Positions 47,881-59,234 of a stretch of 64,000 nt of DNA are shown piece after piece. Source of the stretch: Fratercula arctica (Eukaryota > Chordata > Aves > Charadriiformes > Alcidae); contig CANTUZ010000002.1 of assembly GCA_947846985.1 (NCBI GenBank), positions 155,429,889 to 155,493,888 of the forward strand, in the 5' to 3' direction. The notes beneath the pieces are model-generated. The model was not told the DNA's origin. It saw only the letters and a list, made by a program, of their open reading frames with translations, and made no database searches. The position numbers were made by a program, and so were the translations under genes. Every line of letters begins with the position of its first letter. Position 1 is the first letter of the stretch.

Positions 47881-50354
47881 ATTTGTGTAGGTTGATAGGT
47901 CCATGTAAGTCACAAGTCCTTAATATTTGGGTCATGGACCAGTCAGTGTCCACTTCCAAAATTTTCCAAAGGCAAAAGTTAAGTTATGTATTTTAGGCAG
48001 CTGGCCCCTCCATAAAATTCCGTAACCCTGAGTGAGGAGTCTTGGTTTCTGATAAAGTACAGAGGAAGAGTTCAACTCCTTGGGTTGGACAGAAACACCA
48101 AAAGCAATGTAGAGCTTCTCTTCCTCTGTAGGGCTGTTGGGAATCTCTATTGTCAGGACATCAGGCAAGTATCATGGCATCCAGGAGCCACAACCAAGGA
48201 ACACAATCAAAATCCCTTTCTTTTTAATACAGTCCCATTAGTCATGGTTAGATCACTCTAATCTTTGTAGTTAAATCTGTTCAATTTCTCAGTGATTCTT
48301 CCTTGAGTCTTCCACCTTTCAGAAGGTTGATCTAGACACTGGATTAGTCTCATCAATGATATGTAGAAGAGAAAAGCAAATACACTGACTGGGAAAGAAA
48401 ATGCATGAAGGAGCCTGAAGTCTTGAACTGAGTGACTGGGAAACTTGCCTGAGAGGTGACTGTCCTGGTGATGAAGTTTTGCAGACAGACAAGTTTTTTC
48501 ATGCCAAACTGCAAATTTCTGGGTAAGAAATTAACTTCTCAGCTATGTTAGACAAACTGGCATATTTATTGCTGTTTCTTCAAAATAAACTCACCTACAT
48601 CTTTGGGATGCATTCAGTTTTCTCCATGAAGATTTATCAGTTTAGAACTGCAACAGAAAGATTTCTAGAAGGTTTAAGTAGGAGATGTATGACAAACCAC
48701 AGATAACGGGAAAACCTCTGGGCGTTTAAAGAAGAAAAATTTTCAGTTCCTATAAAATATTAAAACCAAGCAGGGAAGTGCCTTCAGGGTTAAGCAGAAA
48801 TGAGGGAGGATTCTCTGGATTAAACTTTTAGATGTAAATGCCTTCCTTGTTCTTAACTCCTTCATTGCATCTAGTTCTTCTATACAAAATTTCTATTGGT
48901 TAAATATAATTTCTGGAGTGATTAGAAAATATGGTTAATGGCCATGAAAGAAGAATCTGTTCTGCCAAGAATGCTAGGCAAAATTGAAGTGTAAAGCAAG
49001 GCAATAAATCATATGGTGTACATATTCTTCCTAAAATACTTCTGTGACATACATACATTTAAATTTGTTTGAAATACCTTTCTTCAGTTAGGGTAGCTAT
49101 TTTTGTCAAGTCATACAGAAGCGGACATTACTCCTATAAGCTTTCTAAAAGACAGGACTGAGATAATTTCTTTCACTCTGCTTGGTTTTAATGTAGATCA
49201 CAGCTGATGGGTGTTTTTTTGTTTGCAAAACAGATATTGTAGATTGCATTTACCAATTTACCAGTGTCCAGGCAATGGGTTATGGCATCATTCTGTACGT
49301 GAGAAAACACATTGCTATCTGAGATAAAAATAGCTGACTCAAAAGAGCTGTGAATAATTACGGAAGTTTTGCCTTTCTTGACTTTGATTTGCAAGCTAAG
49401 AGACAACACCAAGTATCTTACTGATGCAACATGTGCATAAATACCCCATACTGCTGAAGCAGAAATGTAAAATAATCAGTGAAAGTTCTAGATGTGTTTC
49501 AGAGCAAGTCACTCTTGGCTCCCTTTATAGTAAATAGAGACCACGGTCAATGATATTCAGGTTGTAACTTCTGTTTTCCCATAGTAGGTGTCTACATTTG
49601 GTTGGTTAAATTATAAGCTAAACTCCATTAAACGTACTTCATTACCTACACTAGCAGCCTTATTAGCTATATCTCAGATGTTGACACCTAAACATAATCA
49701 CATGAAATGAAAATTTGACCAAATAAACATAAAAAAGAAGAAAAGAAAATGCAAGCCTAACAAAATTGAGCATGTTTTCTGCTTATATTTTTGTGCTTTG
49801 CTCTTTTTCTAAGCAGTACTAATTAAGTAGCAACCAATTTTCCTAATGTAATAAATTCCACTACTATGTTCAATTAATTTTATTGCTGCATTAGGTAGAA
49901 TCCAACCTAAGGACTGTAAAACCTGATAGTAACTAACCATTGCAATGACTATGGTGGTTGATTATATGTCCTTTAAGTGAATAGATCTTTTAACCTTCCT
50001 CAGTTCTTAGAAGAAAAGTCAAAATAAAACTATGGTCTTAAAAAAAAATTTTGTTCCAGCAAGGACCAGAATTACAAAACTTCCTTAGAAACTATGGTAG
50101 AAAATCTGCTCTCATGCCATTCTTGATCCAGCACTACAGAAGCATGAAGTTCTGATGGCTATCTGAGCTTTCACTTGCACAGGACCCATCACTTTTGATA
50201 AACCTTGTCAATTCCTTCCAACCTCAGTGGCTGTAAAAAATCCCAGTGGGGAAAATCTGAAATCATATTGTTCAAATTCATAGAGTATTTCCCAAAGCTT
50301 CCAAATACAGAGTTGAATTCACTTCCTTTTGCAAATAAACCGTGTTTAACTCAC

Positions 50355-50466
50355 ATGTGCTAGTCGATCAAATCTGGCGAAGAGCTCATTCAGCATTCGG
50401 ACCAACTCCTGAGCTGACAGAGTTGTGGAGAGGTTGGTGAATCCTTTAACATCTGCAAAAAGAATA
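50355..50466 (-). CDS. ADCY8: ADCY8 exon: start of C1a with first metal-binding Asp (112 bp)
   Basis: The acceptor is TTTTTTTAG (AG at 50468-50467) and the donor is a consensus GTGAGT after GCA CAT. The reading is [16 protein letters not shown], then a stretch ending FARFDRLAH. This is the first beta strand and first helices of class III cyclase domain C1a. The aspartate of ILFAD (codon 50453-50451) is the first of the two residues that hold the catalytic Mg2+ ions in this family (Asp396 in canine type V). The domain pairs with C2, encoded outside the window, to convert ATP to cAMP on the cytoplasmic face of the membrane. The exon has 1 + 37x3 bases, leaves phase 0, and joins cleanly to EHHCLRIK in the next exon. 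No break or unusual residue is seen in the motif. Confidence 0.97.
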
Positions 50467-53113
50467 CTAAAAAAAGAAAAAATATTAATATCGCTGTCTA
50501 TTTCCTTTGACAACTGAATGTGCTAAGTTACTTTCTAGTAATTTACAAGTGAAGGACCACTTTAAAGTCATGCTATCTTTGCTCTAGACTTGGAGATTCT
50601 GGAGTATTGAATACAAATATTGAAGGGACTAAAGAAATACTACCAAGTATTACAAAGGGTTTTGCCAAAAATATGTTATGCAATTTTGGAATTTCAGGTC
50701 ATTCAGGAAGATATATTTAAACGTTAATGAGCACCATTGTCCCCATTGATCAGTGCGAAGACTGAGGCATAGGAGGGTTGCATAAACAGGTAGACTTGGC
50801 ACCCAGCTGTATGTTAGTATCTGACAGTGCTCTTTGAAGGTGGGTTTATTTATAGCTGTTTTTTACAATGGTTTTTATTTCATTGATTTCAAATTTTAGT
50901 GTGATTTTCAGGCTTTACTTATCTCTGTGTCGTTCAAGACTCAAATCCTAAGACAACACAGAGATTCATGACAGTCTTGATATATCCCAGGCTCAGGACA
51001 GCTTTATTGCATCTAATTTTAGGGACTTGACAGATGCATCTGAGTTGGAAGCATAGTGCCATCTATTTAAGGTATGAATCTTTGTTTGGATGATTCCTTG
51101 TTCCTTCCACTGACTTCACAGGGAGCCCGGTGTGATTATTCTTTGAATTTAGGTGCATCAAATCGTGTGCCTAAAGTTATGGTAGGATCTTTGTCAACAA
51201 ACTAGTTGCAAACAGAGCTCTAATCTGTATTTCAGCAGCCAGCAAATTTTCTAGCTGTGCCACTTTGGCTGTTCATTATGCCGACAATGAGCAGATGCGA
51301 ATATAGAGAAACATACACACACACACACACATAAAGTCTGTGGTGTGCAAGCTGTCACCCAGACCAAAGCTTGTAACAGCTCAGTACTTAGCAGCTAAAG
51401 AAAGGGAAGTATTGCCTACTTTAAAAAGTAGGAACATTCAAAAAGACACATATCATGCTGGCACAGACTGGAAATAACCCAAATGAACCTCCTTAGCACT
51501 TCAAAGTCAACTAGTGCCTGGTGTTACAACCTGAGTAGCTGAAGGTCTTTCATTTCTGTTGAATGAGATCACAATTTGACAGTGTCTGAGAATCATTAAT
51601 GTAACCAATAATAAATACAGTAATGATGAGGTGGACAATAAAATATGACTAATGATAATTCAACTCATCTTCAAACATATGGGCTGGTAAGGGTATGGGT
51701 GACAATTAAGTAAGAGGATCACTAACTGGGTAAGGTTTTTACGAGTGAGAAAAAACAAAATTAAAAGGTCAAGCATCAAACTATCTGAAGAGGAATGAAT
51801 ATTAATAATAGCTTAACTTGATAAAAATAAGATTTCTACAGTTTTCATTATCAAAACCACAAAAAACCCTAACCGAATACTAATTTTATGGCTTCATATT
51901 CCCTTGATTTAGGTAGTGTTCAGCACTCAACATTTAGAAAAAAGTAGGGTGAAACCCAGTTTTGAAAAGATCTAGTCCCTGGCATCTGTTCTCTAAAGCA
52001 CAGAGAATTTTCATTCTAAATCTCTTTCCAGCATAAATTATGTTTCAGCTTTTCACTCCTGACTGTAACTCTTTCCCATTCAAACACAAGGGGACATCTT
52101 CTCCCTATTTTGATTCTCCTACAACAACACTTGCTCTGAGAATGAAATAGGGTAATGGAAGACATTTTAATTTAGTGCAATTCAAACCTTTTGTAAGTGT
52201 CCCTGATACTTTCCACCAGATTTAATAAAATAATATGTCTGAGCTACTGCAAGGCCACAGAAACAGCAGATAATCAATTTACTCTTCTGCAGAAGTTCAA
52301 ATTATGTTTATTGAACTCATCCAGACAAAGTTATATTTGGGTTTCATCAAAAGACAAAGTTCATGCTTTCCTAGCAAACTATGTCCCATCATATCCAAGG
52401 ATGCTTATTTTTTGCTTCCTTCAGTAATGGCTACTCATGCATTTGCCCTTGTGGTTTAGGACAAAATTGCGGCAAATGTTATTGGCTTAACTAAATATTC
52501 TGATGGTCAGGAGCCACAATAAAATCAGAGATTCTGTAACATCATGGAGAGGAAGCTGATCATTCTGGCGTAAATCTACAATGAGGACCTATTTCCTTGA
52601 GTAGCAGCTCACAGGATTACTATCATCTTCCCGCTAACTAATTTCAGGAGACACAAAATTTAGAGAGTGGAAAAAAAAAGAAAAAGGAATTGTGAAAATG
52701 ACAATAAGAATGAATGAAAAAGGCTACTAAGCAGAGGAGCCAGGTGATGTGTCTATATCTTTGAGAGCATCTTACAAGTCTTTATCACATTTCTCAGTGT
52801 GTGGGGTCAAACAGAATGCTGTGGCAGAATCTTTTCTGTGCAACCTTTCTGTGCAACCCTGACCACTTAATTAAAGTGAAAAAATACACAAATGGTCCAG
52901 CCCCCAATGTTCAGTTCAAGTGGATCTTCCCAGGGCAAAGGCATCCAGCCATCCTAATGATTAAAAGAAGGCACCAAATTGCTTATCTGCACAGGGATTA
53001 AACAAGGGTACATTGATTTTCTAATTTAATAAAGCAACAGAAGTTAAATTCTCAAACAAGAGACACTTAGCAGCATTTGAGACTTTAAACATTAAAGAGT
53101 CTTCTCCACACAC
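50467..53113 (-). other. ADCY8: ADCY8 intron after the pre-C1a exon
   Basis: A 2,647-bp GT-AG intron, the shortest here. It contains an (AC)8 microsatellite at 51315-51330 and a weakly repeat-like stretch at about 50990-51180. Otherwise nothing is identified. Confidence 0.9.
51315..51330. repeat. (AC)8 microsatellite
   Basis: Eight perfect AC dinucleotides preceded by ACAT, in the intron between the first two exons of the window. Confidence 0.97.
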
Positions 53114-53244
53114 CTGACATTCTCATAACGATGAATGTAGATCTTATGAAACTGGTGTTGCAAATGTTCATCTTCTACATTGGTCATATCATTTATCATT
53201 TCCAGGACTACAAACCGTGGTAAAACAGAGAGCACCAGCCGTTC
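53114..53244 (-). CDS. ADCY8: ADCY8 internal exon: helix before C1a (131 bp)
   Basis: First exon of adenylyl cyclase 8 in the window, read on the minus strand. The acceptor is TTTTAG (AG at 53246-53245). The exon opens in phase 0 with GAA CGG CTG and ends AAT GTC AG before a GTGTGT donor. It encodes 43 residues plus two bases, including [14 protein letters not shown], an acidic stretch NVEDEH and HRYENVS. In membrane adenylyl cyclases this is the helical linker that leaves TM6 and leads into catalytic domain C1a. The split serine codon (AG + T) is completed by the exon at 50466, and the joined protein reads on into ILFADVKGF. Identity rests on near-complete agreement with vertebrate ADCY8 recalled from memory; other cyclase isoforms differ here. 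The preceding exon, which should end near ENQRQ, was not found up to 64000. The donor is weaker than consensus (G at +3, T at +4). Confidence 0.95.
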
Positions 53245-55364
53245 CTAAAACAAAGAGGAAACCAAAGTGTCAGTATCAGTCTGAAATAGTACTTCACAGA
53301 AAACTGATTGAATTCTGCCCTATTTAAAGAGCTGGATAACTGGCAATTTAAGATATGACCTTCCCTTCTAAAAATTCTAGCTTAGACCATTTGTGATAAT
53401 TCACGTTACAAACCTGAGTCCAGAATATGGATCCTTCTCTCTCCTTCCATTCCTAGAAGTTCTTCCCTCTAATGTTTTAAGCTTCCTTGTTGTTTACTTA
53501 AAGATCCATCCTACTTATTACCTCCATTACAAGCTTCTCACTAAACATCACTTACAAACCTATCAAGCACTCCATTCCAGGCAGTGCTAGCTTGATTAAC
53601 AGATATGGGCCAGAGGAATTTGAAAGTCCTCAGCGGCAAGTGGGATCACATTTTTATTGTTACTTATTTACCAGAACTTACAAACTGTGTGCTCAGTAAT
53701 TATATAAACTATATAATTAATAATAAAGCTGGAGATTAAATAAAGCGAAAAATAGGCAGAGGAACCTGACTCCTCTTCACCAAGTGAAAAGGACAGCATT
53801 TAAACTAAACTTAGTTGTATTGTTAGAGATTAAAGATGGGGATAATATAAACTAATGCACACCTAAGAAATGTTTTATGGGAAAGATTTAGCCATAAACT
53901 AGTTTGTATGTTAATAGGGTTACAATAGTTAACAGGAACTAAGTTTTAAAGTAACTTGGGAATCTCAGAATCTTCTCAACAGTCTATGGCATGGAAATGC
54001 TTACATAATTTTGACAAATGGGACTGGGTTTCAAAGTTCCTTGGAATCTCTAGATGTAATCTCATAAATAAGCATTTATATGTGACAGTGAGGCAGGTTT
54101 CCAGGATGAATCATTTTGCTTGTGGCCCACTTCACCTCTATTTTGTAGATCCCCCCGGACAGATCTGGGCTAAGCTGTTCTGCTGACCCAGAGCTGACCA
54201 TTCTTTTTCCCAAAGGCCTTGTACGACCTCCCTGTCCCATAATGGATTCACATCTGTTCACATCATACTGTAATGGCTGTACAACAGCAGCCACCAAAAG
54301 AGTTCACGGAATATATAGCCTTCTCCCACTCCCAAAGGTATGTGGGAGTGGGGAGAACAGGTTGTTCTGCAGATGATAGCCTGCTCCTGGCCATTTAGGT
54401 TCTGAGGGAGCACATAGGCTTTCACTCATTCATTGTGTGGACATTCATGGCAGAGTGCCATCGAGAAAGAAGAAACTACTTTATTAGGATGTTTGCAAAA
54501 CAGGCAGTTGGTTGCTGGTGCTTGTGGGAGTCTCCATTGCAAGGGTCCTCATGTGTCTTCAGCTAGGTCAGCAGAGACTCCTCATATGACTGTTCTGCTC
54601 ATTTCTTATAACCTGGCAGGCCCATGATCCTGTGTGACAACCCAAGTCTTACATAGTTCATCAATATTGGTATGTTTTAACCACAAACTAAACATTTCCT
54701 AAATATTTAAACTACCTACAAAAGACCAGTTCCGGTTCCATAGACCATTTCTGCAAAGACAGTTTCCATTGGGTATTTACAAATGTCTTATCTATGCACA
54801 ATTTAATCACTTCAGTAGCAGGAATGACCTAGAAAAGGTCCTGGATGGGACACTCCACCTAGAGTATTAATTAATACATTTAAACATATAAATGGGACTA
54901 GGCAAAGCAGGACTTGCATGTGGGAATTTCTAGAACGGCCCCAAATTCCCAGCTCCTGTGAGAGTCCATCAATGTTTAATTGTGAAGTTTCAGTCAATCT
55001 CCTACTTTCAGGGTGGTTTCACGTTAGTAATCTGTATATATTAGTGTACATATACATTTAGTTTTCATGTATAAGTATACCACATGTGTACATATATTTG
55101 TGTATATATACACAAAAGTGCTGCTTTCCATCCCCTGTCATAATACAACTACTAACCACATTTAAGTCGGGCCAGGCAAGCTCTCAAAAGATTATTAAAT
55201 TCTTTCATGATAGCACTAGATCATCCCCTGAGAGATTTCACAACGTCCCTGTTGCAGTGGCTCATCAGTTTGACAGCTCTGGCAGGTTTTGCAAGTATCC
55301 CACCCAAATCTACTTCTCTGCAAATTAAGCTTTCTTTTATCCTTTCAAAGTAGGTATGGATAAT

Positions 55365-55575
55365 CATTGATTGCCCTCTTCCCTGTAACAATTTTTCTGT
55401 ACTGAAATACTGTTATTGTGCCCTCTTGCCCTCAGTCCTTCTTTTCTAGATTAACCATATTTCCCCAGTATTGGGATATATCGCTCCAAATCACTCTGAG
55501 GCAAAGGTAGCAGTTTTTCACTGAACTGGCTCCAAATTATTAACCATCTTTTGCTTTACGGGATTGCAAAGAGTG
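55365..55575 (-). mobile_element. Ancient CR1/L3-like fragment
   Basis: The plus strand reads GTGCCCTCTTGCCCTCAGTC, then CTTCTTTTCTAGATTAACCA and CACTGAACTGGCTCCAAATT. This matches the reverse complement of the CR1-type ORF2 C-terminal region (AGAGGGGACATGAT... and GGAGAGAGTTCAGAG-type segments) with many substitutions. It is much older than the other CR1 pieces. Confidence 0.55.
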
Positions 55576-58500
55576 AAATCTTATTGAACTAAAGAAGAGA
55601 ATGTCAGTTCTGTGAGCTACTTATCACCAATTTCAGATGACATTTTGGGGGATACAATAGGTCTAGGGAAAGCCAGATGTGAACTTCCAAATCAGACACA
55701 TGTGGAGACTGTAAAGAGGTAGAAGACACCAATGAAGAATATTCTTCCAGGCAATTCCCACAGAGGAAATACAGTGCAGTGGGAATCTCTTCCTGTATTT
55801 TCAAAGCAGTGCAATGATACTACTGTGGAGAAAGCACTTACTTAGTACTAAGCAATATTGGGGGAGTGGAGGCTGTTTCCAGACCAACTCTTCCCTTTTA
55901 TACTTAGGAAAGGCAACTATTTCCATAAACCCTTTCTCCATCCTACTCCACCTCATCCATCACGCTTTCAGAAAGGCCCTTTGCAAGTCTGGGAATTGAG
56001 AGCAGTGTTGAACTCGGACACGAAGTGGCAACATTCACCCCAACACTTGTAGGAGGCAATATCATTTCTAATTTAAAACTTTTACAGTGAAGATCATGAA
56101 GAATTCCTGTTCTGAGTGTCTTGGTAGTTAGTAAACAATCCTCAGCTACCATGAAAACACATTGTGGCTAAACACCCTCATTTGTCTAGATGGCAGCCCC
56201 AGCTGAGGTGAACTGTATGTTTACTTAAGAAGGCAAAACACATGCTGCTAATAGCTTCTGTCGGAGTCGAGGTGTGTAACGCTCCACTCTGAGATGGCAG
56301 CTTTCTCCTGGGCTCCTGCCTGCATAGCATGCTAACATGGAAGATGAGAGAATAGAGACAATATTAATCTTAAACCATCCTGTCCTGTAAACCTTTACTA
56401 AATCAAGGGCTGCTTTCAGGAGGGAGAGAAAAACAATGACGCGAGGCAGTGATAGCTGATATAGAGCAGGCAGTGAGCTATCATGCAGTGAGCTCATCCT
56501 TTATTCTGGTAAAAATCCAAGCTCAGACCTTCTATTTCGCCATACAGGTTGTACTAATTTTAGCACATCTGCATTGTCTTGATTTTTTTCCACCCTTCCC
56601 ACCTGGAAATTCAACTATCCTTCACTCTTCTTCTTCTGTGTCAACACTGGATGTGGTACTTGTGATAGCAAGAAGAAAACCAATCCCTCAGGAGGTCCTT
56701 TACACTCCTGAAAACCCAGGTTTTCAAAGGAATGTCTAGCCCTAAGATAGCACTCTCAAGTAAATGTCCCATGGCATCTTAAGATGGCATGTTTGGGAAT
56801 GGCTGCTGATTGATACTCCAGGAACCAGAAATATTTTTGATAATTTGCGTCGTTCAGCCTCCTATAACAGAAGGCACTTAGGCTATATATTCTCCTATTT
56901 CTTCACTATTAAGATACATTTCTCAATATGACCATACAATAAGTCCATCCTTCAAATAAATCAGATCAGTCTTTCAAGGAGCCATATCACTAAAGGGTTC
57001 AATGGGTTCCTGTGATGATACTTTCACAATAGCACAAAATCTTTTCACTGTGAAAAGAAATATGTTATTTCCTACCTTATCCTTGTAGGAAGACAAATAG
57101 GAATAAAAATTCAAAAAGAAAAGAAGATAAAAGAAAGAAAACAAACAGAAATCCTGGTTATCATTGAACTGCTTATGAAATCTGTGATAAGAGAACATAA
57201 AAAGAGGTCATTTCATCATAGACATATGGCTAAAATGGAGAATATACTTTTTTAACAACAGTAAAACCTTATACTCCTTGTTTGCATTCACTTAAGAAGG
57301 TATCAAGCAATGGTTCTAGAATATTTATTTAAAATAAAACATAGTTCACTTGACACATGCTCACTAAGCCAAGAAAAATTTGCCCAGAACATTTGATATC
57401 TTACCCTTCATGCTACTTGTTACGGTAAGTTAAACGTTCTTGGCTGCACATAAGATCTGGCAATGACCCATAAAACCAGAGGTTAATTAGTATGCCTCTG
57501 CTGCAGTCTTCCTCTATTAATACTGTAGTACGTGAAGAGCTCTTGTCAGGATCACAATCAAAAGTGCATATACAGCTCATGTCACTGTTCTCTGTTATGT
57601 ATGTCATGCTACAGAGGGACACTACAAGAAAAAGAACGTGTAAGTGTGTGTATCTATCTATATTTTTAGGAGGCACTCCAACCACTAGTCGATTCTCTGC
57701 TACTGACACATTCAAAGGACAGAAAATTCTTCCCTCTACAGGCATCAGCTGTCTTTTGCTGTTCCAAGCTGCTCTTACACCACGCCAGACTGACAGGATG
57801 GTAGGGACGCTGAACCAGGCCTCTTCCAGAAATCAGACACTAGTGTAGATCATGTCCATCCTTTCTTTTCCTACAGCTGATGCTAATATTCTATGGACCA
57901 GGATGTGTCCCTCTTGACAAGCCTTTCACATCACTTTGCTTCAATCCAGCAGTGCAAAAAGATTTTCAGTTATCTGAGTGTCAGGTCATTGTCGTCTTGA
58001 TATAAGGGTCCTTGCCACATAAATCCCCTTTTAACTAGTTAAATTCCCATCTCACGGATTTAGATACTGTGGCACAGAAGAACAGTGCAAATGTGCAAAA
58101 GAGCAGTAGCAAATCACAAGGAAGAAAACTGAAAATTTTTATAGTCTTCTGTTCCTTACTATATGCATGAGGAAAGAGGCCTGATATTTCTAGTCAGTCT
58201 CTCCTAGAAGGCATACTCAGAAAGGGAGGGAATGACATGGAAAAAAAGTATCTTCTCTTTTTCAGAGAAAAGTCTAATAAGGAAGTGTCATGGTCACTAG
58301 GGTGAAGGAAACTACGTTATCCATCTTCGTTGAAAGCTTGCTAGTTGAGCAACTGGCAAAATGGAGACAATTCAAAGGTGAACAGCAGTAGTGGTAAGTG
58401 GTTTGAAAAGGAACAGAGATATATTTGTTCAAGAGAAAAGACATAGAAGAAAGAAGATAGCAACAAAAGGATGTTATAAAAGAGCTGGTGATATATTCTC

Positions 58501-59213
58501 CTGTTAACCATTCATGACATGAATCAGCCCTAGTCTTTAAGACGGAGCAGTCAAAGTTTAGCGTAAATAAATGAAAAAAGAACCTTAAACCAAAAGAATA
58601 ACCAAGTAAAAGAAAAAAGACCAGTAGAAATCGTTCAATGGAACAAACGGATGGTAGAATTCAGGTCTGAATTCAGACACCTGAATTTTGGTGACTACAG
58701 TGTAGGTCACTCTCCAGTGAGCCTGGTGAGATACTCAACAAGTCAGACGTAAGTGTCTACTTTGGTACCACTGCAGGTCTCTCTTGGCCCCATTGTCTGT
58801 ATTGATTAGGTCTCAGCTGACTGTATCAGGAGCTCAAAGGTGTAAAGAGCATGTAGTCACCTAATTTAGGGTTTGGAGCTCACTCCTACCCAATCTACTC
58901 CTTCAGAAAATTTAGAAACAGTGAAATAAATCCTGCAGTGAAAAAGCAAATTAACTTCATGAGTCACATGACTGTTTAAAGTCCCAAGACTGTAACACTG
59001 ATGCTTTCTCTAATGTCCACTTCTTCCTTTATGCATCTGCAATAGTCATTCTTCGTTGAACAACTTTTCTGTGGTCTGTGTGCACTGATCCCCTGTGTCT
59101 CTCGTACTGAAATCAGGGGGTATCAACAGTGCTTACAACTACACAAATGTAGCTAGGCATATCCATGGAAAAGTGGAACGTGTCCCTGATGAGTAAATAA
59201 CAACCTTTGGAAC

Positions 59214-59234
59214 TTTTTTTTTTTTTTTTTTTTG
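59214..59234. repeat. T21 homopolymer
   Basis: 21 T on the plus strand within the upstream partial intron. Confidence 0.97.

Larger units (their letters stand above)
38407..50354 (-). other. ADCY8: ADCY8 intron between the two metal-Asp exons
   Basis: An 11,948-bp GT-AG intron, the longest complete one here. It holds two same-strand CR1 copies only about 390 bp apart (43790-44180 and 44569-45108), an old CR1-like element (about 47080-47880), a T16 run at 40207 and an A15 run at 46736. No other gene was seen. Confidence 0.9.

Noticed and set aside
47932..48168. 78-codon minus frame next to the ancient LINE remnant
   Set aside because: No domain recognised, and the codons do not resemble CR1 ORF2 or a host protein. 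Treated as chance.
56225..56497. 90-codon minus-strand frame with hydrophobic start
   Set aside because: Considered as an ADCY8 membrane exon, but the sequence does not match TM1-6 and its ends lack a phase-consistent donor.
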